A DNA stretch of 5,884 nucleotides from positions 1 to 5,884 of the forward strand of contig WFNC01000193.1 in the NCBI GenBank assembly GCA_015488785.1. The letters run 5' to 3'. This DNA is from Flavobacteriales bacterium. GTDB lineage: Bacteria; Bacteroidota; Bacteroidia; Flavobacteriales_D; Parvicellaceae. The position numbers and the translations under genes were made by a program. The notes below the pieces were generated by a model, which was not told where the DNA came from, did no database searches, and saw only the letters and a list, made by a program, of their open reading frames with translations. Below are positions 5,788 through 5,884 of the stretch, in pieces (the first letter of the stretch is position 1; every line of letters starts with the position of its first letter).

Positions 5788-5884
5788 TACCGCCAACGGT
5801 TTGGCGATGGGCAGTAGCGACTTTTAGTCAGAGCTTCTGTCCAAAAGGACAGATGTTCTGATTAAAATCTAAACTGTCCATGAA
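5788..5884 (-). repeat. attC-like cassette site (site 2), continues past the window end
   Basis: Begins on the plus strand with TACCGCCAAC followed by GGT, like TACACACAACGGT of site 1, and both are preceded by TTTAATTA. After the arm-like stretch GGCGATGGGCAGTAGCGAC comes a strong internal hairpin: TTTTAGTCAGA (5822-5832) with TCTGATTAAAA (5857-5867), and above it TCTGTCC-AAAA-GGACAGA (5836-5853). The matching outer arm and the neighbouring cassette's GTTG end should lie beyond 5884. I see no gene in the stretch 5719-5884 apart from a possible 10-codon frame. Confidence 0.58.

Larger units (their letters stand above)
4651..5797 (-). mobile_element. Gene cassette B (cysteine-rich protein plus small protein)
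   Basis: The 1147-bp unit runs from GTTGGCGGTA (4651-4660) to its exact reverse complement TACCGCCAAC (5788-5797). It holds two genes in one direction, 19 bp apart, as one transcription unit. Its upstream border shares TTTAATTAC-NNN-CAACGGTY with cassette A's, and its downstream border shares the TAATAAC-TA stop context. It differs from A exactly in the three variable core bases. Confidence 0.6.

Noticed and set aside
4524..5797. CRISPR array or simple transposon inverted repeats
   Set aside because: There are no short regularly spaced repeats, and transposon ends would be identical between units, whereas here three core bases change from unit to unit but match within each unit.

Overview
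The window is AT-rich. Its codon style, the scarcity of Shine-Dalgarno sequences and the protein families present suggest an uncultured or environmental member of the Bacteroidota. This is an inference from general character; there is no rRNA or other marker gene to confirm it.

Left part (1-1352): an intact CYTH-domain protein, then the wreck of a DASS/SLC13-type sodium-coupled anion transporter. The transporter has lost its middle, is out of frame across the deletion, and its 3' end is cut off by an insertion sequence. Middle part (1353-3420): a complete insertion sequence with about 31-bp imperfect terminal inverted repeats, a 580-residue DDE transposase that appears intact, and a strong rho-independent terminator just inside its left end.

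Right part (3421-5884): the most interesting region. All genes lie on the minus strand and are organised as gene cassettes. Cassette A (3465-4533) carries one gene for a SMEK-domain protein (predicted nuclease-fold, defence-type). Cassette B (4651-5797) carries two unrecognised genes, one for a cysteine-rich protein with an Ala/Gly-rich hydrophobic stretch and one for a small probably beta-rich protein. Each cassette begins and ends with a 10-bp sequence that is the reverse complement of the other end (GTTGTGTGTA/TACACACAAC for A, GTTGGCGGTA/TACCGCCAAC for B). The middle three bases differ between cassettes but match within each cassette. Between A and B lies a 137-bp site that folds into a long hairpin with 18-bp arms (17 pairs). 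Remnants of two more such sites lie at the left border (cut by the insertion sequence) and at the right window end. This is the logic of integron attC sites, but the core (GTTGNNNGTA) does not fit the canonical GTTRRRY and no integrase is in view, so it may be a divergent or unrecognised cassette-recombination system.

Reading of the whole: a mobile cassette array carrying defence-like and orphan cargo borders a region of decayed chromosomal genes. The insertion sequence sits exactly at the join, without an evident target duplication, so it probably took part in a deletion or rearrangement that brought the two together.
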